Shown here piece after piece: positions 56,255-64,000 of a stretch of DNA of 64,000 bases; the first letter of the stretch is position 1, and every line of letters begins with the position of its first letter. The position numbers and the translations under genes were made by a program. Location: NCBI GenBank assembly GCA_963691835.1, contig OY829383.1, positions 806,001 to 870,000 on the forward strand, in the 5' to 3' direction. Source of the DNA: G963691835 sp963691835 (GTDB lineage: Bacteria > Pseudomonadota > Alphaproteobacteria > Thalassobaculales > Thalassobaculaceae). Under the pieces are notes generated by a model. That model was not told the origin of the DNA. It searched no databases and was given only the letters and a program-made list of their open reading frames with translations.

Positions 56255-56653
56255 TCAGGCTTCCCGCTCCAGCACGGAGTCGTCGACATCCTCGAAACCG
56301 CCAGCCGCCTCGTCGGCGCCAACACGGATGCTCATGCCCAGTGCCTCAGCGGAGGTATCGTCGAGCGACGGCGCACCGAAGCTGTCACCGGCCATGTCCG
56401 GTCCGTCCTCTTCCGGCTCGTCGACTTCCACGTGTTTCTGAAGACCGCGGACCAGCGCCTCTTGGAGGCCTTCGCTATCAATGGTCTCATCCGCGATTTC
56501 CCGCAGCGCCACCACTGGATTCTTGTCGTCATCGCGGTCAATCGTGATCTGCCCGCCGGCGGCGATGTCGCGCGCACGCTGGGCGGCGGTCATAACAAGC
56601 TCGAACCGGTTCGGGATCCTGACGATGCAGTCTTCAACGGTCACCCGGGCCAT
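56255..56653 (-). CDS. rpoZ: RNA polymerase omega subunit
   Basis: This 132-residue protein starts with the omega signature MARVTVEDCIVRIPNRFELV and AAQRARDIAAGG, followed by NPVVALREIADETI. The acidic C-terminal extension (EVDEPEEDGPDM onward) is common in alphaproteobacteria. It stands between folK and rsh in the operon. Confidence 0.95.
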   Translation of the reverse strand: MARVTVEDCIVRIPNRFELVMTAAQRARDIAAGGQITIDRDDDKNPVVALREIADETIDSEGLQEALVRGLQKHVEVDEPEEDGPDMAGDSFGAPSLDDTSAEALGMSIRVGADEAAGGFEDVDDSVLEREA

Positions 56654-56692
56654 GGGGACTCCTGTGTTCAGCGCGTTGCGGAATACTGTTAC

Positions 56693-57217
56693 TTAGTCGA
56701 TCAACGTCGATTCGGCAAGAGATCGAATACGTTGGCCGGACATATCCAGATCCGAAATGATCTCATCAATTGCTTTTTCGTCAACGGGGTGCCGCCAAGT
56801 TGGAGCGACGTCTCTTAACGGGACTGCAACAAACAATCGCTCAGCAATTTTGGGATGTGGCAAATGCGGCCACCCGTCCGGACCAGAGATTTCACCATTG
56901 TAGTCTAGGAGATCGAGGTCAAGCACCCGCGCTTCATTCCGTTCGACACGGACACGGCCAAACTCACTCTCAATTTTATGGAGGGCATCCAGCAAGTCTT
57001 TTGCCGTTCGACCCTGTTCTTGCCGAACGCTGAAGACGGCATTCACGAACCACGGTTGATCCGATACCGGAACTGGTGCTGTTTCATACCATCCGGAGAC
57101 AGCCACTACTTGAATTTCAAACGTTCGAACACGCTCTATTGCCGCTTTGCATGTATCAAGTGGTGTCGAATATCCTATTGCTGGTAGATTTGCGCCGATG
57201 CCAATTAGGATAGCCAT
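56693..57217 (-). CDS. folK: 7,8-dihydro-6-hydroxymethylpterin pyrophosphokinase
   Basis: This 174-residue folate-pathway enzyme transfers pyrophosphate from ATP to hydroxymethyl-dihydropterin. Motifs are GANLPA, SGWYETAPVPVSDQPWFVNA, the signature RNEARVLDLDLLDYNG and LPHPKIAERLFVAVPLRDVA. Its base composition is visibly AT-richer than that of its neighbours. It is the first gene of the leftward core operon. Confidence 0.9.
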   Translation of the reverse strand: MAILIGIGANLPAIGYSTPLDTCKAAIERVRTFEIQVVAVSGWYETAPVPVSDQPWFVNAVFSVRQEQGRTAKDLLDALHKIESEFGRVRVERNEARVLDLDLLDYNGEISGPDGWPHLPHPKIAERLFVAVPLRDVAPTWRHPVDEKAIDEIISDLDMSGQRIRSLAESTLID

Positions 57218-57438
57218 TCAAAAATCCTTGTGTTCGTCTGCCGAAGGATTGTAGGTTCGGCAAAGCTTAAAGCTAAGCCTTCGTACTGCATTTTTATTGG
57301 ATCGCAGCGCTCCTAGAGAGCTGATGATGAACGTTCCGGTTTTACACGCAGTCGATGGTCCAATCGACGCATTGCCATTTCAAAATAATCGGCCGGTGTC
57401 GGTTAGCTGATCAGACCAAACGTGCAAGGACAACCTTG

Positions 57439-58101
57439 ATGAAGTTCTACCCCCAGGAACGAATTGCGCTATTCATTGATGGAGCAAATTTGTACTCGGC
57501 GGCCCGGACACTCGGGTTTGACATCGATTACAAGAATCTCCTCGAGTTGTTCCGGGAAAAGGGTCAGCTCGTCCGCGCTTTCTATTATACAGCATTGATC
57601 GAAGACCAGGAGTATTCCCCGATCCGCCCCCTTGTCGATTGGCTGGATTACAATGGCTACACCATGGTCACGAAGCCGACCAAGGAGTACACGGACGCCT
57701 CGGGCCGGCGGAAGATCAAAGGGAACATGGACATCGAACTCGCCATCGACGTCATGGAGATCTCAGACCGTATCGATCACGTGGTTCTCTTCTCCGGAGA
57801 TGGTGACTTCAGGCGACTGGTTGAGGCAGTACAGCGCAAGGGCGTGAGGGTGACCGTGGTGTCCACCGTGCGCACATCACCGCCGATGGTGGCTGATGAA
57901 CTGCGCCGTCAGGCCGATGTCTTCGAAGAGCTCGCCGACCTTTCCGCCCGCATCCAGCGCGTTCATTCAGAGCGGGGAGAGCGTCCCGAGCGCGCACCCC
58001 GCCCCCATGCGCCGGAGCCGGATGATCTGGACGACGACGAAGATGATTTTGGCGGCGTCGCACAGGTCATCCGCAAACCAGGCCCGGGCGGATACCGCTG
58101 A
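57439..58101 (+). CDS. NYN-domain (LabA/DUF88-type) putative ribonuclease
   Basis: This 220-residue protein belongs to the PIN-like NYN family. It has FIDGANLYSAARTLGFDIDY (first Asp), KGNMDIELAIDVME and VLFSGDGDFRRLVEAVQRKG (Asp cluster). Relatives cleave or bind RNA; the target here is unknown. The tail is rich in Arg, Pro and then Asp (DDLDDDEDDF). ATG 57439 has AAGGA upstream; the in-frame ATG at 57355 is less likely. Confidence 0.85.
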   Translation: MKFYPQERIALFIDGANLYSAARTLGFDIDYKNLLELFREKGQLVRAFYYTALIEDQEYSPIRPLVDWLDYNGYTMVTKPTKEYTDASGRRKIKGNMDIELAIDVMEISDRIDHVVLFSGDGDFRRLVEAVQRKGVRVTVVSTVRTSPPMVADELRRQADVFEELADLSARIQRVHSERGERPERAPRPHAPEPDDLDDDEDDFGGVAQVIRKPGPGGYR

Positions 58102-58132
58102 TCCTGCCCTAAACTGTGTCTAGATCTCTGCC

Positions 58133-58780
58133 ATGAATGAACGGCGCACGCCGGACAGAGAGTGTGGGCTCTGCCCGCGCCTCGCGGATTTCAGAGCGGC
58201 GTGGCGTGAGAAGGAACCTGAGTGGTTCAACGCCCCCGTTCCGTCCTTCGGTCCCCACGACGCACGTTTGCTGATCGTTGGACTGGCACCTGGGGTGCGT
58301 GGGGCCAACCGAACAGGCAGACCGTTCACAGGCGACTACGCCGGCGATCTTCTCTATGCGACTCTTGAAAAATTCGGATTCGCAAACGGCAAGTACGCAG
58401 CGCGCTCAGACGACGGGCTGGAGTTGGTCGACTGCCGCATCACGAACGCTGCACGATGCGTCCCCCCAGAGAACAAGCCGACCGGCCCGGAGGTGCGCGC
58501 CTGTTCCGTCTACCTGACACCTGAGATAACGGCCGAGCCACGCCCCTCCGTCATCGTTGCCCTCGGTGCAGTCGCGCACACTGCGGTGTTGAGCAGCCTC
58601 AAGGTTCGCAAAGCCGATTACCGTTTCGGTCATGGCGCGCTGCACAGTCTGCCGAACGGGCAAACCCTGGCCGACAGCTACCATTGCTCGCGGTACAATA
58701 CGAACACGGGACGTCTGACACCGGCGATGTTCGAGGACGTGTTCCGCCAGGTCCGCAACATGGTTGACGGTTTGCCTTAA
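58133..58780 (+). CDS. Family 5-type Fe-S uracil-DNA glycosylase
   Basis: This 215-residue DNA repair enzyme has four cysteines in the Fe-S arrangement (C11, C14, C109, C124). Motif A is LLIVGLAPGVRGANRTGRPF followed by TGDYAG, without the catalytic Asp of family 1 and as in the UDGb group. Motif B-like HCSRYNTNTGRLTP follows near the end. It would remove uracil or hypoxanthine from DNA. It is 31 bases after the NYN gene, in the same direction. Confidence 0.88.
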   Translation: MNERRTPDRECGLCPRLADFRAAWREKEPEWFNAPVPSFGPHDARLLIVGLAPGVRGANRTGRPFTGDYAGDLLYATLEKFGFANGKYAARSDDGLELVDCRITNAARCVPPENKPTGPEVRACSVYLTPEITAEPRPSVIVALGAVAHTAVLSSLKVRKADYRFGHGALHSLPNGQTLADSYHCSRYNTNTGRLTPAMFEDVFRQVRNMVDGLP

Positions 58781-58804
58781 GCCGTCACGGATCACCTACG
58801 CAGA

Positions 58805-59263
58805 TCAGTTCCGGTCCCGCAGGATGCGCGCCTTCTGACGCTGCCAGTCCCGCTGTTTTTCGGTTTCTCTCTTGTCCGCTTTCTTCTTGCCGCGCGCGAC
58901 GCCGATCTGGAGCTTCGCGATGCCGCGCTCATTGAAGTAGAGGGATAGGGGGACCAGCGTCACGCCTTCGCGTTGGACAAGCCCCAGAAGCCGGTCCCGC
59001 TCCCGCTTTCGCAGCAGCAGTCTGCGCGGGCGCTTCGGTTCGTGATTGAACCGGTTGGCTGGCTTGTACTCGGGGATATGGGCATTGAAGAGCGTGATCT
59101 CGCCGCGGTCGGGGCCGGCATAGGATTCATTAATGCTCGCTCGACCGTCGCGCAGGCTCTTCACTTCGGAGCCCTGGAGGAGCATGCCGGCTTCCATCGT
59201 CTCTTCGATGAAGTAATCGTGCCGGGCCCGCCTGTTCTGGGCGACCGACTTGACCTGTGCCAT
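58805..59263 (-). CDS. smpB: SsrA-binding protein SmpB
   Basis: This 152-residue tmRNA partner works in trans-translation. It has VAQNRRARHDYFIEETMEAG, VKSLRDGRASINESYA and the C-terminal KLQIGVARGKKKADKRET, then a basic tail. ATG 59263 (MAQVKSV) has GGAG suitably placed; the upstream start at 59278 is less likely. dapA lies upstream on the same strand. Confidence 0.95.
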   Translation of the reverse strand: MAQVKSVAQNRRARHDYFIEETMEAGMLLQGSEVKSLRDGRASINESYAGPDRGEITLFNAHIPEYKPANRFNHEPKRPRRLLLRKRERDRLLGLVQREGVTLVPLSLYFNERGIAKLQIGVARGKKKADKRETEKQRDWQRQKARILRDRN

Positions 59264-59344
59264 CGAATAACTCTCCAAAGTCCGGCGGCCAAGGCGCCGC
59301 CGGAGCCAGTCTCGCCAGGGTATGTGCCCTTAGGGCGATTGCTC

Positions 59345-60244
59345 TTAGTTCAAAAGACCGGCCGTCCGCATCGCGGACTCAACCTGACGCTTGCTGTCGT
59401 CGGCGATCTCACATACCGGCAAACGGGCATGCGGCTCGCACAACCCAAGCAGTGACGCCGCGTATTTGACCGGGCCGGGGCTCGTCTCGCAGAACAGGGC
59501 GGCATGCAGCGGAGAAAGCCGGTCATTAATGGACCGAACGGTGTCGAGGTCACCGGCCCACCAGGCCTTGTGCATCTGCGATAGGGCTGCGGGTGCAACA
59601 TTCGCCGTGACCGAGATACAACCGTGACCGCCCTGAGACAGAAACGGAACGATCGTCGCGTCTTCGCCGGAAAGCTGGCTGAAGTCCGGGCCGAGTGACA
59701 GGCGCTGCTTCATCACCCGGGTCAGGTCGTTCGTCGCATCCTTGACGCCCACGATCTGCGGCAGCTCGGTGAGCCGCCCCATGGTCTCAACCGTCATATC
59801 GACAATGGAGCGACCTGGAATGTTGTAAATGAGAATAGGCAGATCGACGGCACTGGCGATCGCCTCGAAGTGGCGGTACAGCCCTTCCTGAGTCGGCTTG
59901 TTATAGTACGGCGTCACGTGCAGGGCCGCATCGGCCCCCACGGACTTCGCATGCTCCGTGAACTGGATGGCTTCCCGCGTTGAGTTGGAGCCGGCGCCCG
60001 CGATGACGGGGACCCGGCCCGCAGCCGTTTCCACGCACATCTCGACAACCCGCATATGCTCATCATGGCTCAGCGTGGGCGATTCGCCCGTCGTGCCCAC
60101 CGGTATCAGACCGTCCGTGCCCTGCTGCACATGCCACTCGACGATTTTCCGGAACGCGTCCTCATCCACCTTGTCGTCTTTGAACGGCGTGATCAGTGCG
60201 ACCATTGAGCCGCGAAACATCGGGTTTCCAGGGTTGTAGGACAT
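59345..60244 (-). CDS. dapA: 4-hydroxy-tetrahydrodipicolinate synthase
   Basis: This 299-residue lysine/diaminopimelate enzyme condenses pyruvate with aspartate semialdehyde. It has GSMVALITPF, GTTGESPTL, the catalytic Tyr in LIYNIPGRS, the Schiff-base Lys in IVGVKDAT and GGHGCISVTANVAP. ATG 60244 is chosen because GGAGGCG lies 6-7 bases upstream; the longer frame to 60289 is not needed. Confidence 0.95.
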   Translation of the reverse strand: MSYNPGNPMFRGSMVALITPFKDDKVDEDAFRKIVEWHVQQGTDGLIPVGTTGESPTLSHDEHMRVVEMCVETAAGRVPVIAGAGSNSTREAIQFTEHAKSVGADAALHVTPYYNKPTQEGLYRHFEAIASAVDLPILIYNIPGRSIVDMTVETMGRLTELPQIVGVKDATNDLTRVMKQRLSLGPDFSQLSGEDATIVPFLSQGGHGCISVTANVAPAALSQMHKAWWAGDLDTVRSINDRLSPLHAALFCETSPGPVKYAASLLGLCEPHARLPVCEIADDSKRQVESAMRTAGLLN

Positions 60245-60432
60245 GGCGCGCCTCCGGAAGGCATCTTTTGTTTGTGTGGACGCGGACATTACGCTCCGGT
60301 CCCTGCCGGAACAAGCCCATGCTTGAGTACCGGTCTCTTACCGAGCTTGTCCGGACCAAAAACTATCCTGTAGATTGCGGAATCTGCTTGGGGCGCAAGG
60401 GATTCCGTAATCATTTGTCGAAAGACACTGCG

Positions 60433-62538
60433 ATGTCCGTCATGACTTGGCCCACCAGAGTGCTGTGCGTTTGCCTTTGTGTGATGGCGGCCCCGGTCGG
60501 CCAGTCTCTCGCACAGCCCCCTCTTCCAGAGATGCGGCCCTCCCGGATGGCGGTACTGCCGCTGCCGCGGCCGGAGTCCTTGGCCAGTCTGGAAAACGTG
60601 GTCTTACGGCGGATGTATGGGCGTGCTTTCCAGGCCGCCAAGTCCGGCGCGTGGTCAACGCTTGATCGGATCCAACGGCCTGAACCCGACCCTGTTCTGG
60701 AAGATGTTCTCGCCTGGTTGCGGCACACCCACACGCGGTCGGACTCCTCGTTTCAGGACATCGCCCGTTTCGCGGAACAGCACAGCGACTGGCCGAACCG
60801 CGCCCGCCTTCTGGCGCATGCTGAAAAGGCCATGACGGATCTGCTGCCGCCGGGTGAGGTGATCGGATGGTTCGCGAAGACCCCGCCACGCACGGTGGAC
60901 GGCCACGACCGCTTGATCAGGGCACTGCGTGCCGAGGGTCGTCTTCTGGAGATGAGAACTGCGATACGGCAGGCTTGGCGAAGCGCGAGTTTCACCCGCA
61001 AACAGGAGCGCGCCTTTCTGGCGAGTCATGGGCACGAACTCACGGCGGAGCATCACTGGCAGCGTTTGGACCGGCTGCTTTGGAAGGCGTCTTACCGAGA
61101 GGCGCGCCGGATGCTGCCAAAGGTAAGCAAAGGCCAGAGCCGGTTGGCGGAAGCCCGCATGGGCTTGCGACGGTCCGTCGGCAATGTGGACACCCTGATC
61201 AAACGGGTCCCGGCCTCGCTGTCGGATCACCCGGGCCTCCTTTACGAACGCATTCGTTGGCGCCATCGGAAGGGCAAGGAAGCGGCGGCGCGGGAGTTGT
61301 TCTGGCGTATTCCGACCCACGACGATAACGAGCGTCTATGGTGGCGGGAACGCTCCATCCAAATAAGAAACGCCCTGGACGAGAAGGCTCACAACGACGC
61401 CTATCTTCTCGCGACTTCGCACAATCAATCGGCCGGCGCTCCGTTCGCGGACGCCGAATGGCACGCGGGCTGGATCGCCCTTCGGTTCGCGAAGAAACCC
61501 GAGGAGGCGCTGCACGCCTTCGTCAATCTGTTCCGGAACGTATCCACGCCGATCAGCCTGGCACGGGCAGCTTATTGGGCTGGACGCGCGGCTGAGGCGG
61601 TGGGCGACGCCCCATTGGCCGATACCTGGTTTATCGAAGGCGCACGGTATCCAACGACCTTCTATGGCCAGCTTGCGGCCGCGAAAAGGCCTGGTGGCGG
61701 GTTGAGCCTTCCCGAGGAACCCACGGCCCCCAAGAGCCGCGACTCCTTGAAAGACTGGTCTCTTGGAGAAGCCGCGACGGCGCTTATTCGCGCCGGTCAA
61801 CGGGAGCTTGCCCGTGACTTCCTTCTTCACATGGCCCGGGTGGCCGACAGCGGGGAGGCCGCGGCCAGAGTGGGCCGCCTTGCGGCGAAGTTCGGCTATA
61901 CAGACCTGGGTGTTCATGCGGCACGGCGGGCCGCCCGCAACGGTCACATCCTGATCGAGATCGGCTATCCGGTCCGGGCCTTCAACCGCTCGGACGGACT
62001 GGAAGACGCCTTGGCGCTCGCCGTGATCCGCCAGGAAAGCGCCTTCGGCACGGACGCAAAAAGCCATGTGGGCGCCCGCGGCCTGATGCAGCTTATGCCC
62101 GCGACGGCGAAGCAAGTGGCCCGCCAGGTCGGTGTAAGGTACTCGCGGGCCAAACTCACCGCGGACCCGGAGTACAACGTCCTCCTGGGCCGCCGGTATC
62201 TCAAAGACCTGATTGATCAGTTCGATGGCAGCTATGTCATGGCAATCGCGGCCTACAACGCCGGTCCCGCGCGGGCGAAACGGTGGGCCCGGCAGTATGG
62301 CGACCCCCGGGACCCCAGCGTCGATGTGGTGGACTGGATCGAACGCATCCCGTTCAACGAGACCAGAAACTACGTTCAGCGGGTCTTGGAAGGTCTTCAG
62401 GTCTATCGTTTACGGCTCGGAGAACAAGCGACCGCATCCGCAAGGACCGGCGGCCCGTCGCCGCGGGACATATGGTGTGTTACCAAATGCGGCGTACAGA
62501 TCGACGCCCTTCAGGCGTACGCTCCACCCAATCGCTGA
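60433..62538 (+). CDS. Soluble lytic murein transglycosylase
   Basis: This 701-residue periplasmic enzyme has a signal peptide (VLCVCLCVMAAPVGQSLAQ) and a long alpha-superhelical U-domain. The C-terminal SLT domain has the catalytic Glu in AVIRQESAFG, GARGLMQLMPATAKQVAR and AIAAYNAGPARAKRW. It cleaves peptidoglycan glycan strands. ATG 60433 immediately precedes the signal peptide; the frame is open further upstream without a signal. It is divergent from dapA, as in many alphaproteobacteria. Confidence 0.92.
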   Translation: MSVMTWPTRVLCVCLCVMAAPVGQSLAQPPLPEMRPSRMAVLPLPRPESLASLENVVLRRMYGRAFQAAKSGAWSTLDRIQRPEPDPVLEDVLAWLRHTHTRSDSSFQDIARFAEQHSDWPNRARLLAHAEKAMTDLLPPGEVIGWFAKTPPRTVDGHDRLIRALRAEGRLLEMRTAIRQAWRSASFTRKQERAFLASHGHELTAEHHWQRLDRLLWKASYREARRMLPKVSKGQSRLAEARMGLRRSVGNVDTLIKRVPASLSDHPGLLYERIRWRHRKGKEAAARELFWRIPTHDDNERLWWRERSIQIRNALDEKAHNDAYLLATSHNQSAGAPFADAEWHAGWIALRFAKKPEEALHAFVNLFRNVSTPISLARAAYWAGRAAEAVGDAPLADTWFIEGARYPTTFYGQLAAAKRPGGGLSLPEEPTAPKSRDSLKDWSLGEAATALIRAGQRELARDFLLHMARVADSGEAAARVGRLAAKFGYTDLGVHAARRAARNGHILIEIGYPVRAFNRSDGLEDALALAVIRQESAFGTDAKSHVGARGLMQLMPATAKQVARQVGVRYSRAKLTADPEYNVLLGRRYLKDLIDQFDGSYVMAIAAYNAGPARAKRWARQYGDPRDPSVDVVDWIERIPFNETRNYVQRVLEGLQVYRLRLGEQATASARTGGPSPRDIWCVTKCGVQIDALQAYAPPNR

Positions 62539-62555
62539 CCCAGCGGAGACCTGGA

Positions 62556-63266
62556 ATGCCCGCCACCCCTCCCTTCGACACAGTCGAGGCATGCGTTTTC
62601 GACGCCTACGGCACGCTCTTTGATGTCCATTCCGCCGTCGGTAAATGCAAGACGCTGTTTCCGAACCCCGATGCTCAAGCGGACAAGCTCTCGGATATCT
62701 GGCGGACGAGACAGCTTCAGTACAGTTGGCTTCGCGCGGCCATGGGCCGGCACGATCCGTTCTGGGCGTTGACGGGCGATGCCTTGGATTTCGCGTTGGA
62801 TAGCGTCTTCGGTGCCGACACGGCAAAGCCGGACGGGCTGAGAGAGGCGTTGATGGGGGCCTATCTCGATCTCTCCACCTATCCAGAGGTGATCGACACA
62901 CTGAAGACACTGCGCGCCGCGGGGCTGAAAACCGCCATTCTTTCCAATGGCTCGCCGGACATGCTCGGGCCGGTCTGCGAAAGCACTGGGGTCGGGCCCC
63001 TGATGGATGCCGTGATTTCGGTTGAAGAGGTTGGCGTCTTCAAGCCCCATCCGAGCGTTTACGACCTTGTCCGGAAGCATCTCGGCGTTCGCCGGACGGC
63101 TGTCACCTTCCAAAGCTCCAATGCCTGGGACGCGCAAGCCGCCTCCGACTATGGTTTCCGGGTGGCTTGGATCAACCGGTTCGGCCAGGCCCGCGAACGG
63201 CTGCCCGGTGCGCCGGATGCCGAACTCCAGCGTCTCGACCAACTTCCCCCACTCCTCGGGCTGTGA
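62556..63266 (+). CDS. Haloacid dehalogenase, type II
   Basis: This 236-residue HAD-superfamily hydrolase has nucleophile Asp in CVFDAYGTLFDVHS, the Ser/Asn motif LSNGSPDML and KPHPSVYDLV with FQSSNAWDAQAA (acidic motif). The type II 2-haloacid dehalogenase form is clear, although relatives also act on other small substrates. ATG 62556 has GGAGA upstream. It is 17 bases after the transglycosylase gene. Confidence 0.9.
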   Translation: MPATPPFDTVEACVFDAYGTLFDVHSAVGKCKTLFPNPDAQADKLSDIWRTRQLQYSWLRAAMGRHDPFWALTGDALDFALDSVFGADTAKPDGLREALMGAYLDLSTYPEVIDTLKTLRAAGLKTAILSNGSPDMLGPVCESTGVGPLMDAVISVEEVGVFKPHPSVYDLVRKHLGVRRTAVTFQSSNAWDAQAASDYGFRVAWINRFGQARERLPGAPDAELQRLDQLPPLLGL

Positions 63267-63273
63267 GGACGCC

Positions 63274-64000
63274 GTGACTGCCGATGCCCCTTTTTCCGTT
63301 CATCGGATCAGCACCACGGACGGCCTCGCAATGCAGGTCCGGGACTACGCCCCCGGCTGTGCGCCAACGGATGCGCGAACACCGGTCCTTGCCCTGCCCG
63401 GTCTGGCCCGCAATGCGAAGGACTTTCACCGGCTCGCCCGTCATCTCCAGCCCAGCCGCCGAATCGTTTCCGTCGACTGGCGGGGCCGCGGAAACTCGGA
63501 TTGGGACCCGACGCCGGAGAACTACCATCCACGGACCTATGTGGACGACGTCCGCCAAATCATGATCGTGCTGGGGCTCCACGAGGTCGCGATCATCGGT
63601 ACATCGATGGGTGGCCTTGTGGCGATGGGACTCGCACTTGCAACGCCGATCGCAATCAAAGGCATTGTGCTGAACGACGTCGGACCGGAGTTCGGGGCTG
63701 TCGGGATGGGCCGGATCATGGACTACCTGTCGACCCGCCACGTCTATGACGACTGGCCGACCGTCATCGCCCATTTGCAGGAGCGTTTCACGGAACTGTC
63801 GCTGAAGACGGATGAGGAGTGGCAGGACTTTGCCGAAGCGACCTTTAAGGAAGGACCAGACGGCAAACTGATAACCGACTGGGACCCCGCGATCCTTGCC
63901 CCGATCAAGAAAATGGGGGGCGAGATTCCGGATCTCTGGCCATACTTCCGCGCCGTTGGCCCGTTTCCGGTTCTGGGCATTCGGGGCGGCATCAGCAAGG
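63274..64000 (+). CDS. Alpha/beta hydrolase, N-terminal part (runs off right edge)
   Basis: The frame is open from GTG 63274 to the window end (242 codons). Motifs are LALPGLARNAKDFHRLA (oxyanion region), VSVDWRGRGNSDWD and the nucleophile elbow IIGTSMGGLVAMG. The catalytic Asp/His lie beyond the edge. GAGGA precedes the GTG start by a few bases, and the start lies 7 bases after the dehalogenase stop, so the two are co-transcribed. The substrate is unknown. Confidence 0.85.
   Translation, partial: MTADAPFSVHRISTTDGLAMQVRDYAPGCAPTDARTPVLALPGLARNAKDFHRLARHLQPSRRIVSVDWRGRGNSDWDPTPENYHPRTYVDDVRQIMIVLGLHEVAIIGTSMGGLVAMGLALATPIAIKGIVLNDVGPEFGAVGMGRIMDYLSTRHVYDDWPTVIAHLQERFTELSLKTDEEWQDFAEATFKEGPDGKLITDWDPAILAPIKKMGGEIPDLWPYFRAVGPFPVLGIRGGISK

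Noticed and set aside
1..64000. CRISPR arrays, rRNA genes and additional tRNAs
   Set aside because: None seen on reading through; the only cloverleaf recognised is tRNA-Arg at 35297-35373.

Overview
The window comes from the chromosome of a Gram-negative alphaproteobacterium, most likely of the Rhodospirillales type. The evidence is the GC-rich housekeeping block on the right in the order folK-rpoZ-rsh-pdxJ-acpS-lepB-rnc-era-(K+ channel)-recO-parC, with smpB, dapA and a lytic transglycosylase beside it, and the abundance of chemoreceptors with HAMP and MCP domains. No species is named; that is inference from gene order and protein style.

Layout. (1) Bases 1 to about 28,000 are AT-richer, gene-poor and full of insertion-sequence debris. 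Remnants of IS3-, IS5- and IS481-family elements, plus one apparently intact IS5-type copy (19805-20737), separate a set of signal-transduction genes: a truncated chemoreceptor tail, two full chemoreceptors (one with three CHASE3-like sensor repeats), a frameshifted PilZ gene, an ammonium-transporter/chemoreceptor fusion, a coiled-coil protein with a PilZ protein, an OmpR-type regulator, and an operon of two histidine kinases with a pentapeptide-repeat protein. (2) Bases 28118-35297 look like the core of an integrative element lying against the 3' end of a tRNA-Arg(CCT) gene: a 1476-residue primase-polymerase/Fe-S helicase, a divergent Cro/CI-type repressor behind a striking symmetric promoter-operator, and a tyrosine integrase. 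The other attachment site was not found. (3) Bases 35464-42085 are a catabolic cluster: a GFA-TauD fusion, a 2-keto-4-pentenoate hydratase-like protein, and a four-gene operon of oxalyl-CoA-ligase-like enzyme, ketopantoate-reductase-like protein, TauD-type dioxygenase and glyoxalase-like protein. (4) Bases 42159-46511 hold a large TPR/2OG-oxygenase protein, a small basic-tailed protein and a polytopic membrane protein. (5) Bases 46518-64000 are the conserved core, mostly one long leftward operon, then a NYN protein, an Fe-S uracil-DNA glycosylase, smpB, dapA, a soluble lytic transglycosylase, a haloacid dehalogenase and the start of an alpha/beta hydrolase.

Together, the left third looks like a sensory/chemotaxis and c-di-GMP region eroded by transposition. 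The middle is a self-replicating integrative element, the tRNA marks the edge of the island, and the right third is vertically inherited core genome. The strongest candidates for novelty are the PrimPol-helicase/repressor/integrase module with its mirror-image divergent promoter, the Amt-MCP fusion, the triple-CHASE3 receptor and the GFA-TauD fusion.
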